This document shows, piece by piece, positions 26,412 to 35,442 of a DNA stretch of 64,000 nucleotides. Numbering within the stretch: the stretch's first letter is position 1; each line of letters opens with the position of its first letter. Made by a program: the position numbers and the translations under genes. Source of the stretch: Streptomyces sp. NBC_01429 (GTDB lineage: Bacteria > Actinomycetota > Actinomycetes > Streptomycetales > Streptomycetaceae); contig NZ_CP109599.1 of NCBI RefSeq assembly GCF_036231945.1, forward strand, positions 6,599,501 through 6,663,500. The letters are read 5' to 3'. The notes beneath the pieces are model-generated. The model searched no databases, had not been told where the DNA came from, and saw nothing but the letters and a program-made list of their open reading frames with translations.

Positions 26412-27695
26412 ATGTCTTCGGTGACTCTAGCCCTGGTCGGCGCCGGCCTGCGCGGGCAGTCCTACGCGCGTCACGCGGTGGCGTCGGGCCTGGGACGGGT
26501 CGTCGCTGTGGCCGAACCGGATCCGTTCCGCCGGGAGGCCGCCGCCGCTGAATTCGGTATCCCCCCGGAGCACGTGTACCCGGGCTGGGCGGAGCTGTCG
26601 CGGTCGCCGCGCCTCGCCGACGCGGCGATCATCGCCACCCAGGACCAGCTGCACACCGGCCCCGCCGTACGCCTGGCCGACCTCGGCTACCACATCATGC
26701 TGGAGAAACCGATGGCCACCGGCGAGCCGGAGGCGCTCGCCATCAGCGAGGCGGCCGAGCGCAACGGGATCATGCTGGCCGTCTGCCATGTGCTGCGCTA
26801 CACCCCGTACACCCTGGCCCTGCGCCGGCTGCTGGAGAGCGGGACCATCGGCCGCCTCGTCAGCGTCCAGCACCTGGAGCCGGTCGGCTGGTGGCACCAC
26901 GCCCACTCCTTCGTACGGGGGAACTGGCGGCGCCAGGACACCTCGGCGCCCATGCTGCTGACCAAGGCGTGCCACGACATCGACTGGCTGATCCACCTCT
27001 TCGGCCAACTCCCCGACCAGGTGGCCTCGTTCGGCGGTCTGACCCATTTCCGCCCCGAGGACCGCCCCGAGGGCGCCGCGAACCGCTGCCTGGACTGCCC
27101 GCTGGAACCGACCTGCCCCTACTCGGCGAAGCGGCTCTACCTCGACTGCCTCGGCGACCCGGAAGCGGAGTTCTGGCCCCTGTCGGCGGTCACCGAGGAA
27201 CACACCGAGGAAGCCGTGCTCGACGCGCTGCGCACCGGGCCCTACGGCCGGTGCGTCTACGCGAGCGACAACGACGTGGTCGACCACCAGGTGGTCAACA
27301 TGTCGTTCCCCTCCGGCGCTACCTGCTCCTTCACCATGAGCGCCTTCACCCCGATGGAACACCGGCGCACCCGGCTGATGGGCACGCACGGATTCGTCGA
27401 CGGGGACGGACACACCCTGCGGATCGTCGACTTCCGCACCGGCGAGGACCGCACCGTGGACGCGGTGGAGGCGTCGGAGATGTCGGGACCGTCCGCGGCG
27501 GACGGCCACGGCGGCGGTGACGAGGCGCTGACCGAGGCGTTCCTGACCGCCGTCGCCACCGGCGACGGCTCGGTCCTGCTCTCCGACGCGGCGCAGAGCC
27601 TCGCCACCCACCGGGTGGTGTGGGCCGCCGAGCGGGCCAGGGTCACCAACACCGTGGTCCGGCTGGACGCGGCGGAGCAGCCGGCGCCGGTCTGA
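26412..27695 (+). CDS. Gfo/Idh/MocA-family dehydrogenase
   Basis: 427 aa. NAD(P) Rossmann motif LALVGAGLRGQSYARHA (about 6-22), EKPMATGEPEALAI (about 97-110, the conserved EKP), and HDIDWLIHLFG (about 188-198) with the catalytic His/Asp. A Cys-rich loop (RCLDCPLEPTCPYSAKR, about 220-236) is uncommon in the family and could bind a metal. Ends with IVDFRTGEDRT. It likely oxidises the sugar or inositol derivative imported by the adjacent ABC system. Start ATG has gaaggga upstream. Confidence 0.9.
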   Translation: MSSVTLALVGAGLRGQSYARHAVASGLGRVVAVAEPDPFRREAAAAEFGIPPEHVYPGWAELSRSPRLADAAIIATQDQLHTGPAVRLADLGYHIMLEKPMATGEPEALAISEAAERNGIMLAVCHVLRYTPYTLALRRLLESGTIGRLVSVQHLEPVGWWHHAHSFVRGNWRRQDTSAPMLLTKACHDIDWLIHLFGQLPDQVASFGGLTHFRPEDRPEGAANRCLDCPLEPTCPYSAKRLYLDCLGDPEAEFWPLSAVTEEHTEEAVLDALRTGPYGRCVYASDNDVVDHQVVNMSFPSGATCSFTMSAFTPMEHRRTRLMGTHGFVDGDGHTLRIVDFRTGEDRTVDAVEASEMSGPSAADGHGGGDEALTEAFLTAVATGDGSVLLSDAAQSLATHRVVWAAERARVTNTVVRLDAAEQPAPV

Positions 27696-27739
27696 CCGGC
27701 GGGGGCGGGGGCGGGCGGTACGGGGGGGGGTACGAGGGG

Positions 27740-27774
27740 GGTACGGGTACGGCGCGGCACGCCGTACCCGTACC
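27740..27774. terminator. bidirectional terminator
   Basis: Perfect 15-bp stem ggtacgggtacggcg / cgccgtacccgtacc, loop cggca, between the convergent dehydrogenase and recQ genes. A run of nine or more G precedes it (27722-27730). Confidence 0.8.
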
Positions 27775-27779
27775 GCGCC

Positions 27780-29789
27780 TCACTCGGTACCGGCGGCGAG
27801 CGTCTCCAGGATCTGCTCCCCGTACTTCGCCAGCTTGTTCTCGCCGACCCCCGTCACCGTGCCCAGCTCCGCGAGCGTCGAGGGGCCCAGGACCGCGATC
27901 GCGCGCAGCGTCGCGTCGTGGAAGATGACGTACGCGGGCACGCCCTGCTCCTTCGCCGAGGCGCCCCGCCAGGCCCGCAGCGCCTCGAAGGCCGGCACGG
28001 CCTCGGCCGGCAGATCGACCGGCGCCGAGCGGGCCTTGGCCGTCTTCTCGCGCGCGGCCTTCGCCGCCCGCTCCGGCTCGCGCCGCAGCGCGACGGGCCG
28101 CCGCCCGCCCAGCACCTCGCCGCTGCCCTCCGTCAGGACCAGGGTCCCGTAGTCACCCTCGACCGCGATCAGCCCCTGCGCCAGCAACTGCCGGGCCACG
28201 CTGCGCCATTCCGCCTCGCGCAGCTCGGTACCGATACCGAACACACTGAGCGCGTCATGGTCGAACTGGATGACCTTGGCCGTCTTCTTCCCCAGCAGGA
28301 TGTCCGTGATCTGCCCGGCGCCGAACTTCTGGTTGCGCTCGCGCTTGAGCCTGACCACCGTCGACAGCAGCTTCTGCGCCGGGACCGTGCCGTCCCACGA
28401 CTCGGCGGGGGTCAGGCAGGTGTCGCAGTTGCCGCACGCCGTGCTCTGCTGGCCGAAGTACGCGAGCAGCTGGACGCGCCGGCACTCGACCGTCTCGCAC
28501 AGCGCGAGCATGGCGTCGACGTGCTCGCCCAGCCGCCGCCGGTGCGCGTCGTCGCCCTCGGAGGTGTCGATCATCTTCCGCTGCTGGACGACGTCCTGGA
28601 GCCCGTACGCCAGCCACGCGGTGGACGGCAGCCCGTCCCGTCCGGCGCGTCCGGTCTCCTGGTAGTAGCCCTCGACGGACTTCGGCAGGTCGAGGTGGGC
28701 GACGAAGCGTACGTCCGGCTTGTCGATGCCCATCCCGAAGGCGATCGTGGCGACCATGACCATGCCGTCCTCCCGCAGGAAGCGCGACTGGTTCGCCGCT
28801 CGTACCCGGGCGTCGAGCCCCGCGTGGTACGGCAGCGCGTCCACCCCGTTCTTCACCAGGAAGTCGGCGGTCTTCTCCACCGAGGCCCGCGACAGGCAGT
28901 AGACGATCCCCGCGTCGCCGGGGTGCTCGGTGCGCAGCAGATGCAGCAGCTGCCGCTTGGGGTCGTCCTTGGGCGCGATGCGGTACTGGATGTTGGGCCG
29001 GTCGAAGCTCGCCACGAAATGGCGCGCGTCCTGGAGCTTCAGCCGGGAGGCGATCTCGGCGTGCGTGGCCTCGGTGGCGGTCGCGGTCAGCGCGATACGG
29101 GGCACATCGGGCCAGCGCTCGTGCAGCGAGGACAGGGCGAGGTAGTCGGGGCGGAAGTCGTGCCCCCACTGCGCCACGCAGTGCGCCTCGTCGATCGCGA
29201 ACAGGGAGATCGTGCCGCGCTCCAGCAGCCGTACGGTCGCCTCGACGCGCAGCCGCTCCGGCGCCAGATAGAGCAGATCCAGCTCGCCCGCGAGGAACTC
29301 GCTCTCCACGAGCCGCCGCTCGTCGAGATCCTGGGTGGAGTTCAGGAACCCGGCCCGCACCCCGAGCGCCCGCAGCGCGTCGACCTGGTCCTGCATGAGC
29401 GCGATGAGGGGCGAGACGACGACACCGACGCCTTTGCGCACCAGCGCGGGGATCTGGTAGCAGAGCGACTTCCCGCCGCCGGTCGGCATGAGGACGAGGG
29501 CGTCGCCGCCGCCGACCACATGCTCGATGATCTCCTGCTGGCTCCCGCGGAACGAGTCGTAACCGAAGACGCGGCGCAGCACCGCGAGGGCGTCGCCCGC
29601 GTCACCCCCGCCGCCCGGGCCGTCCGGGCCGCTCGCGGGTTCCGCGCGGTGGGGCTCGTGGGGCTCGTGGTGTTCGCGGGGCTCCTCGTGCGCGTCGTAC
29701 TCCTCGTACTCGTCGTACTCAGGGGGCTCTTCGGTCCCGTCGTATTCGGGGCGAGTCTCGGGACGGGTGTCGGCATCGGGAGCGCTCAT
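27780..29789 (-). CDS. recQ: ATP-dependent DNA helicase RecQ
   Basis: 669 aa. A Glu/His/Asp-rich N-terminus (1-60, YDEYEEYDAHEEPREHHEPH) is followed by the RecQ helicase core: Walker A MPTGGGKSLCYQIP (about 100-113), DEAH (FAIDEAHCVAQWGHDF, about 198), motif VI GRAGRDG; RQC zinc cluster with CGNCDTC (about 450); and a C-terminal HRDC domain (FEALRAWRGASAKEQGVPAY). It unwinds DNA 3'-5' in recombinational repair. On its strand TAGACT lies 6 nt before the ATG, so it is probably leaderless. Confidence 0.95.
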   Translation of the reverse strand: MSAPDADTRPETRPEYDGTEEPPEYDEYEEYDAHEEPREHHEPHEPHRAEPASGPDGPGGGGDAGDALAVLRRVFGYDSFRGSQQEIIEHVVGGGDALVLMPTGGGKSLCYQIPALVRKGVGVVVSPLIALMQDQVDALRALGVRAGFLNSTQDLDERRLVESEFLAGELDLLYLAPERLRVEATVRLLERGTISLFAIDEAHCVAQWGHDFRPDYLALSSLHERWPDVPRIALTATATEATHAEIASRLKLQDARHFVASFDRPNIQYRIAPKDDPKRQLLHLLRTEHPGDAGIVYCLSRASVEKTADFLVKNGVDALPYHAGLDARVRAANQSRFLREDGMVMVATIAFGMGIDKPDVRFVAHLDLPKSVEGYYQETGRAGRDGLPSTAWLAYGLQDVVQQRKMIDTSEGDDAHRRRLGEHVDAMLALCETVECRRVQLLAYFGQQSTACGNCDTCLTPAESWDGTVPAQKLLSTVVRLKRERNQKFGAGQITDILLGKKTAKVIQFDHDALSVFGIGTELREAEWRSVARQLLAQGLIAVEGDYGTLVLTEGSGEVLGGRRPVALRREPERAAKAAREKTAKARSAPVDLPAEAVPAFEALRAWRGASAKEQGVPAYVIFHDATLRAIAVLGPSTLAELGTVTGVGENKLAKYGEQILETLAAGTE

Positions 29790-30076
29790 CCGTCGAGTCT
29801 ACGAGGCGGCGCACCCGCGACGAGCCGCCGCTGGGACGGAGTGACAGCCGGTGATAGGTTCTGCGGCGTTCGTGTCCGATCCGGATCAGGGGAAGCGGGG
29901 AGGTGAGGCAGATGACCGCGCTCAGGGCCGCTGCCGGGTGCGCTGCCAGGACCACTCTCACGCTCCGGGACATGGCCTGACCTCACCCCCCGGGGCTCAC
30001 TCCTCGCCGCACGCCAGGAGCCTCGGCTCGCGGGGCGACACCTTGACGGACCCACACGAAACGGACCTCGTCCACC

Positions 30077-30586
30077 ATGAGTATCAACTGGATCACGCGC
30101 GCCGAGACCGGCGCCGACATCCCCGCCATTCGCGCCGTCGTCCTCGCCGCGTTCGACACTCCACTGGAGGCCGACCTCGTCGACGCCCTGCGCGCCGGCC
30201 CCGCGTGGATCGACGGGCTGTCCGTCGTCGCCACCGACCCGGGCGGCGGGATCATCGGCCACGCGCTGCTGACCCGCTGCCGCATCGGCGACACCCCGGC
30301 CCTGTGCCTGGCCCCCGTCGCCGTGCGGCCCGAGTACCAGAGGACCGGCGCCGGCTCGGCCGTGGTCCGTGCCTCGTTGCGGGCCGCCGGGGAGCGGGGC
30401 GAGCGCTTCGTCACCGTCCTCGGGCACCCGGCGTACTACCCGCGGTTCGGCTTCACGCGCGCTTCCGCGTACGGCATCGGGCTCGACATCGACGTCCCGG
30501 ACGAGGCCATGATGGCCCTCGCCCTCGACGCCGACCATCCGCTGCCCGGCGGAACCGTCCACTACGCCGCACCGTTCGGCATCTAG
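30077..30586 (+). CDS. GNAT N-acetyltransferase (YhbS-like)
   Basis: 169 aa. Acetyl-CoA binding motif LAPVAVRPEYQRTGAGSAVV (about 77-96) and the motif-B HPAYYPRFGFTRASAYGI (about 117-134), characteristic of the COG3153/YhbS group. Substrate unknown. The 287-nt region upstream to recQ has no other gene. A 10-bp hairpin follows the stop. Confidence 0.88.
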   Translation: MSINWITRAETGADIPAIRAVVLAAFDTPLEADLVDALRAGPAWIDGLSVVATDPGGGIIGHALLTRCRIGDTPALCLAPVAVRPEYQRTGAGSAVVRASLRAAGERGERFVTVLGHPAYYPRFGFTRASAYGIGLDIDVPDEAMMALALDADHPLPGGTVHYAAPFGI

Positions 30587-30596
30587 CCCAAGGCCA

Positions 30597-30628
30597 CGGC
30601 GCCGGGGCCGTACCGCGTCCCGGCGCCG
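30597..30628. terminator. convergent hairpin
   Basis: cggcgccggg / cccggcgccg with a 12-nt loop between the GNAT gene and rox. Confidence 0.65.
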
Positions 30629-30660
30629 CGTGCGCTCATACCCCGTCCCGGGGCTCGTTC

Positions 30661-32136
30661 TCAGGTGCCGGTGGCGGCGCCGAACCACTTCGGCAGCCGG
30701 TCGAGCAGCTCCCGCTGGTCCTCACCGGCCCACGCCACATGGCCGTCCGGCCGCAGCAGCACCGCGGGCACGTCCAGTTCCTCGCTGACGTCGACGACAT
30801 GGTCGACCCGGTCCGCCCAGCCCGCCACGGATAGCCGGCCGGTCTGGTCGAGGAGCAGTCCGCGGCCGCCGCGCGTCAGCTCGTAGAGGCGCCCCCGCTT
30901 CAGCCGCATGTCCCGTATCCGCCGGCCGAGCAGCTCGTGCCCCGTGCCGTGCCCCGTGCCGTCTCCGTCCGCCCCTTCGGGATCCCCTTCGCCGAAGTCG
31001 TAGCGGATCCCGATCGCGATGATCTTCTCGACGAGGTGCCGGTTCACCTCCTCGAAGTCCATCAGCTCCGACAGCAGCGCGCGCACCGCCAGGGGGCCCG
31101 GCTCGGTGGACAGCAGCATCATCTGCGCGCGGGTGTTGTTCAGTACGTCGGCCGCCACCGGGTGCCGTTCCGTGTGGTAGCTGTCCAGCAGACCGTCCGG
31201 TGCCCAGCCGTTGACCTCGGCGGCGAGCTTCCAGCCGAGGTTGAACGCGTCCTGGACGCCGAGGTTGAGCCCCTGCCCGCCCACCGGCGGGTGGATGTGC
31301 GCCGCGTCGCCCGCCAGCAGTACCCGGCCGGTCCGATAGCGCTCGGCCTGCCGGGTGGCGTCGCCGAACCGGGCCAGCCGGCGCGGGGAGTGCACGCCGA
31401 AGTCGGTGCCGGCGACTGCCCGCAGCCGCTCCTTGAACTCCTCCAGGGACGGCGGGACCGAGCGGTCCTCGGCCACCCCCTCGGCGGGCACGACGACGCG
31501 GTACACCCCGTCCCCGAAGGGCCCGACGCCGAACCGCTTCTGGGTCGTGCGGACTTCGGCGACGACGGCGGCGACCGTCGCCGGATCCTCGGCCACCGCC
31601 ATCTCGCCCAGCAGCGTCTCGACCCGGGAGTGCTCACCGGGGAAGCCGACGCCGAGCAGCTTGCGCACCGTGCTGCGGCCGCCGTCGCAGCCGACGAGGT
31701 AGCGCGAGCGCAGCCGCGTGCCGTCGGCCAGCTCGGCGGTCACCCCGTGGTCGTCCTGGCTCAGCCCGACCAGCTCGCGGCCGCGCTCCATCTCGGCGCC
31801 CAGCTCGGTGGCGCGCTCGGCCAGCAGACGATCGGTCGTGGGCTGCGGAATGCCGAGGACGTAGGGATGGCGGGTGTCCAGCCGGTCCGGCGCGGGCTTG
31901 TCGATGGCGGCGAAGAAACCGCGGACCGGGTACCGCCGGCCGTGCGCGAGGAACCGCTCCAGCAGTCCGCGCTGGTCCATCACCTCGATGCTGCGCACAT
32001 GCAGGCCGAGCGCGCGGACAAAACCGGTCGGCTCCGCCTCCTTCTCCAGTACGAGCACGCGCACGCCGTGCAGCCGCAACTCTGCGGCCAGCATCAAGCC
32101 GGTCGGTCCGCCGCCGACCACGATCACGTCAATCAT
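30661..32136 (-). CDS. rox: rifampicin monooxygenase Rox
   Basis: 491 aa. Class A flavin monooxygenase: FAD dinucleotide motif VIVVGGGPTGLMLAAEL (about 5-21), DG motif YLVGCDGGRSTVRKLLG (about 150-166), GD motif VLLAGDAAHIHPPVGGQGLN (about 270-289). The run ALGLHVRSIEVMDQRGLLER and LGIPQPTTDRLLAE are those of Rox enzymes, which oxidise the rifamycin naphthyl group, linearising and inactivating the drug. Start ATG 32136 aligns with known Rox N-termini (M-hydrophobic-DV); in-frame ATG 32148 is an alternative. An RAE lies about 170 nt upstream, supporting the assignment and rifamycin induction. Confidence 0.92.
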   Translation of the reverse strand: MIDVIVVGGGPTGLMLAAELRLHGVRVLVLEKEAEPTGFVRALGLHVRSIEVMDQRGLLERFLAHGRRYPVRGFFAAIDKPAPDRLDTRHPYVLGIPQPTTDRLLAERATELGAEMERGRELVGLSQDDHGVTAELADGTRLRSRYLVGCDGGRSTVRKLLGVGFPGEHSRVETLLGEMAVAEDPATVAAVVAEVRTTQKRFGVGPFGDGVYRVVVPAEGVAEDRSVPPSLEEFKERLRAVAGTDFGVHSPRRLARFGDATRQAERYRTGRVLLAGDAAHIHPPVGGQGLNLGVQDAFNLGWKLAAEVNGWAPDGLLDSYHTERHPVAADVLNNTRAQMMLLSTEPGPLAVRALLSELMDFEEVNRHLVEKIIAIGIRYDFGEGDPEGADGDGTGHGTGHELLGRRIRDMRLKRGRLYELTRGGRGLLLDQTGRLSVAGWADRVDHVVDVSEELDVPAVLLRPDGHVAWAGEDQRELLDRLPKWFGAATGT

Positions 32137-32264
32137 CAAAACGCCCATTCACACGAGATTGGATGTCGGCCGGCCGTCCCGCGCGCTCCATCGGCGCGCG
32201 CCCGCGCCCGCGCGTCGGGTCTCGGCATACGCCAACAGAAGCGCATGTACCTCTCGAATCCGCT

Positions 32265-32365
32265 GTTTCCGCAGATCCAGGCCGTGGCCGGTCATTCTGC
32301 TCCACGACGGGGGCCTTGCCGCAAGCCCCCCGGTGCGCTATACGTTGAGAAGGGCAAGGAGAGGG
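32265..32365 (-). promoter_or_regulatory. rifamycin-associated element (RAE) module of rox
   Basis: On the rox strand the core GGGGCTTGCGGCAAGGCCCC is present exactly (plus coordinates 32310-32329), the published rifamycin-associated inverted repeat. It is preceded by CTCAACGTATAGCGCAC, containing a -10-like TATAGC a few bases before the palindrome, and followed about 40 nt later by CTGCGGAAAC. The whole 101-bp block is about 80 percent identical, by eye, to the block upstream of helR. If TATAGC is the -10, the palindrome starts at or near +1 and would be transcribed. Confidence 0.88.
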
Positions 32366-32481
32366 AAACCCTCTTTGCCCTTCGTCGTCTCTCGTGGTCG
32401 GACCGCGTGGGCGGACCGGCAGGTGGCCCCGATGGGGCATCGGCCACCGCGTCGGCCCGTGGTTCTACCGGCCCCGTGGCT

Positions 32482-33417
32482 CTACCGGCCGAGGCCCGTC
32501 CGAGCGCGGAGGTGGGTGCGGTACTCGCCGGGTGCCATGCCGCGCGCCCGGCGGAAGGCCCGGCTGAAGGCGTGCGGGGATCCGTATCCGACCGCGCCGG
32601 ATATCGCCTCGACCGGTTCGTCGGTGTCGCGGAGCCGGAGGGACGCCAGGTCCATGCGCCACTGCGTCACATACGCGCCCGGTGTCTGTCCGAGGGCGGC
32701 CCGGAAATGCCTGGACAGCGTCGCCCGGGAGACGCTGATCGTGGTGGCCAGGGTTTCCGTGGTCCACGGGCGTTCCGGTTCAGCGTGGATACACGCCAGG
32801 GCGTCGCGTACGACCGGGTCGCGCATCGCGCCCAGCCACGAGCCGGACCGTTCCCGCGGAGCGCGGGCCAGCCAGGCGCGTATGAACTGGATGAGCAGGA
32901 GGTCGACGATGCTGTTGACCGCGGCGGTGGTGCCGATCCGCGGCTGTGCGAGTTCCGTGGTGAGGAGTTCGATGGTCCTTTCGAGCCCGGGGTTCTCGCG
33001 CGCTTCGATGTGCATCGGCCGGGCGAGCGCGGTGAGTACGGGGGTGCTCACCGCCGGATCCTGCTCGTAGTGCACGGTGATCAGTTCCGTCCGGGCCGGT
33101 GGCAGGCCCAGCCGGTAGACGCTGCCGTTGGCGCGGGCCCGGGCCGCCGACTCCACGTCGCAGGCGCCCATCGTCACGTCGGGACCGCTGGCTATGCCGT
33201 GTGCGGTGCCGGGTGACAGCAGGACGGCGTCCCCGGCCCGCGCCTGTACGGGGCGCTCGCCCGCGATGTGGAACCACGGCGTTCCGCGGGCCACCACGTG
33301 CAGGGCCGCCCCCGGGTAGTCGTCCAGCCACAGCCCCCAGGTCTCCCCGGCCTCCAGCATGAAGCCGAGCGCTCCCCGCGCGCCCGAGACACGCAAGGCT
33401 TCCGCGAGCACGTCCAT
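32482..33417 (-). CDS. AraC-family regulator with cupin domain
   Basis: 311 aa. N-terminal AraC-binding-like cupin (LHVVARGTPWFHIAGERPVQ, AGDAVLLSPGTAHGIAS, about 35-80), C-terminal double helix-turn-helix (TTETLATTISVSRATLSRHF; VEAISGAVGYGSPHAFSRAFRR, about 215-295). Members of this cupin_6 group often regulate an adjacent oxidoreductase or monooxygenase. Here the MDR oxidoreductase is 77 nt upstream on the same strand, so the two may be an operon. It lies beyond the rox RAE and is not obviously its regulator. Confidence 0.88.
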   Translation of the reverse strand: MDVLAEALRVSGARGALGFMLEAGETWGLWLDDYPGAALHVVARGTPWFHIAGERPVQARAGDAVLLSPGTAHGIASGPDVTMGACDVESAARARANGSVYRLGLPPARTELITVHYEQDPAVSTPVLTALARPMHIEARENPGLERTIELLTTELAQPRIGTTAAVNSIVDLLLIQFIRAWLARAPRERSGSWLGAMRDPVVRDALACIHAEPERPWTTETLATTISVSRATLSRHFRAALGQTPGAYVTQWRMDLASLRLRDTDEPVEAISGAVGYGSPHAFSRAFRRARGMAPGEYRTHLRARTGLGR

Positions 33418-33494
33418 GGGTCCATTCTCGTCCCACCCCCGGCGGGCCCCCGCGTATTCGCGGATGCCGTCATGCGGGAACGGGCGCGGTGTCG

Positions 33495-34403
33495 TCAGGT
33501 CACATTGAGGACGATCTTGCCGTGCACCTTCCGCGCGAACAGCGCGCCGATGGCGTCGTCCACCGCTTTCCAGTCGCCCCGCAGCCCGATCCGCGCCGAC
33601 AGTCTCCCGGCGGCCATGAGGCCCAGCAGATCCGTCATGTCCTTACTGGTCGGCGACATGTCGCCGTACGTGTTGATGGTGCGGGGCTCGCCGAATCCGA
33701 ACAGGGATCCCTGGGGGAACGTGGTGTCCTGGCCCGAGGCGAGGCCGACCAGATGGATGGCGCCGCCCTCGGCGAGGAGACCCCACACCTGGGCGAGACG
33801 CGGCCCGCCGACCGTATCCAGGACGAAGTCGAACTGGTCCTCGATATCGGCGAGGTCGGACATGACACGCCCGGCCCCGAGTTCCCGGAGCCCGGCGGCC
33901 CTGTCCGGAGAGCCGACGAGCGCCGTCACCCGCGCGCCCGCCAGGGCGGCCAGCTGGACGGCGAAGTGCCCCACCCCGCCGCCGGCGCCGGTGATCAGAA
34001 CATGGCGCGCCAGCACGGAACTCCTCCGCAGCACGCGCAGCGCGGTGACCCCGGCGACCCCCAGTGCGGCGGCGTCGGCCGACTCCACGCCCTCGGGCAC
34101 GGTGCCGAGCCACTCAGGACTGACCGCTACCCGCTCCGCCCAGGCGTACGGGGCCATCCCGAGCGCGACACGAGTGCCTTCCGGCGGTCCCGAGCCGTCG
34201 GCGGCCGCGCGCACGACGACGCCGGCCGCGTCGTGACCGTGCACAGCGCCCGCCGGCCACTGTTCCGCGTACTTCAGCTCGCCGAGGTTGAGACCGATGT
34301 GCCGGATCTCGACCAGTGCCTCACCGGCTGACGGCTTCGGCTCGTCGACATCGGCGAACCGGACGGGGCCGGCCTCGCTGTGATCGACCACAAGGGCACG
34401 CAT
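33495..34403 (-). CDS. MDR-superfamily (quinone oxidoreductase-like) dehydrogenase
   Basis: 302 aa. GroES-like N domain (EIRHIGLNLGELKYAE, GHDAAGVVV) and Rossmann domain (VLITGAGGGVGHFAVQLAALAGARV, about 133-157; LDTVGG). No zinc-ligand Cys cluster, so it belongs to the zinc-free NADPH:quinone reductase group. Substrate unknown. A CAGATG/CATCTG inverted repeat lies about 125 nt upstream. It probably precedes the AraC gene in one transcript. Confidence 0.9.
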   Translation of the reverse strand: MRALVVDHSEAGPVRFADVDEPKPSAGEALVEIRHIGLNLGELKYAEQWPAGAVHGHDAAGVVVRAAADGSGPPEGTRVALGMAPYAWAERVAVSPEWLGTVPEGVESADAAALGVAGVTALRVLRRSSVLARHVLITGAGGGVGHFAVQLAALAGARVTALVGSPDRAAGLRELGAGRVMSDLADIEDQFDFVLDTVGGPRLAQVWGLLAEGGAIHLVGLASGQDTTFPQGSLFGFGEPRTINTYGDMSPTSKDMTDLLGLMAAGRLSARIGLRGDWKAVDDAIGALFARKVHGKIVLNVT

Positions 34404-34524
34404 GGATTCTTCCTTCTCCCGAAAGTACGCCGCGGCGCCCGGCGCGGCAGCGGTTCGAGGGCACGAGAACCCTCTTGCGAAGACCCTCGCCCAGCCGCGG
34501 CGGCTCGGCCAGTCCCGGGAGAAT

Positions 34525-34542
34525 CAGATGGTTGATCATCTG
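34525..34542. promoter_or_regulatory. inverted repeat upstream of MDR oxidoreductase
   Basis: cagatg-gttgat-catctg, perfect 6-bp arms with a 6-bp spacer, in the 190-bp gap between map and the oxidoreductase; an operator-like site for the AraC or another regulator. Confidence 0.35.
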
Positions 34543-34593
34543 TGTCGTTGTGAGCTGGGCGCTCCGGCAGGCGGCCTCTGAAGCCGGATGCCG

Positions 34594-35412
34594 TCAGCGT
34601 CCGGGCGCCGATGACTCCCGCCGGTCCGTCCGTTCCCTGTCGCTCCCGGGGCGCCGGGTGAGTACGAGCGGGCCGGTCTCGGTGATGGCGACCGTGTGCT
34701 CGGAATGAGCGGTGCGCGAGCCGTCGGCCGAGCGGATCGTCCAGCCGTCCGGGTCGAAGACGATCTTGTTGGTACCGGCGGCGAACCAGGGCTCGATCGC
34801 GATCGTCAGGCCGGGTCGCAGCTTCCAACCGCGCCCGGGGCGACCGTCGTTGGGGATGTGCAGGTCCTCGTGCATGGTGCGGCCGATGCCGTGGCCGCCG
34901 AACTCCAGGTTGACCGGGTAGCCGTACTCGGCGGCGACCCTGCCGATGGCCGCCGAGATGTCGCCGAGCCTGTTGCCCGGCTGGGCGACCTTGATCGCGG
35001 CCTCCAGGGCGACCTCGGTGGCCTCGATCAGCCGCAGGTCCTCCGCGGCCGGGGTGCCGACGACGACGGAGTGGGCCGAGTCCGCGGCCCAGCCGTCGAT
35101 GACCACCGCCATGTCCATGGTCAGCAGATCACCGTCGCGCAGCGTGTAGCTGTGCGGCAGTCCGTGCAGCACGGCGTCATTGACCGAGAGGCACACCACG
35201 TTACGGAACGGACCCTTGCCGAACGAGGGCTCGTAGTCCCAGTAGCAGGACTCCGCGCCGCGCTCCTTGATCCGGCGGCGCGCGTGGTGCTCCAGGTCCA
35301 GCAGGTTGACGCCTACCGCGGCGAGGTTGCCGAGTTCGGCCAGTACCTGGCCGAGGAACTGGCCGGTGACATGCATGCGTTCGATGTCTTGGGGGGATTT
35401 GTGCTCGATCAC
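34594..35412 (-). CDS. map: methionine aminopeptidase, type I
   Basis: 272 aa from GTG 35412 (cgaggat upstream). The pita-bread fold metal ligands are visible: D in DMAVVIDGWAADS(AHS), H in GGHGIGRTMHE, E in IAIEPWFAAG, and E in SEHTVAITE. It removes the initiator Met from nascent chains. Streptomyces carry more than one map; this one is not next to secY-adk and so is an accessory paralogue, with a small XRE regulator divergent from it. The C-terminal tail (RPGSDRERTDRRESSAPGR) is basic and variable. Confidence 0.93.
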   Translation of the reverse strand: MIEHKSPQDIERMHVTGQFLGQVLAELGNLAAVGVNLLDLEHHARRRIKERGAESCYWDYEPSFGKGPFRNVVCLSVNDAVLHGLPHSYTLRDGDLLTMDMAVVIDGWAADSAHSVVVGTPAAEDLRLIEATEVALEAAIKVAQPGNRLGDISAAIGRVAAEYGYPVNLEFGGHGIGRTMHEDLHIPNDGRPGRGWKLRPGLTIAIEPWFAAGTNKIVFDPDGWTIRSADGSRTAHSEHTVAITETGPLVLTRRPGSDRERTDRRESSAPGR

Positions 35413-35442
35413 TGCGATCCTCGATTCCAGGGGCGACCGACA

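Noticed and set aside
27696..27739. G-rich tract (nine or more G) as a G-quadruplex regulator
   Set aside because: It lies between convergent genes after both stops; no gene start is near, and such tracts are common in GC-rich spacers.
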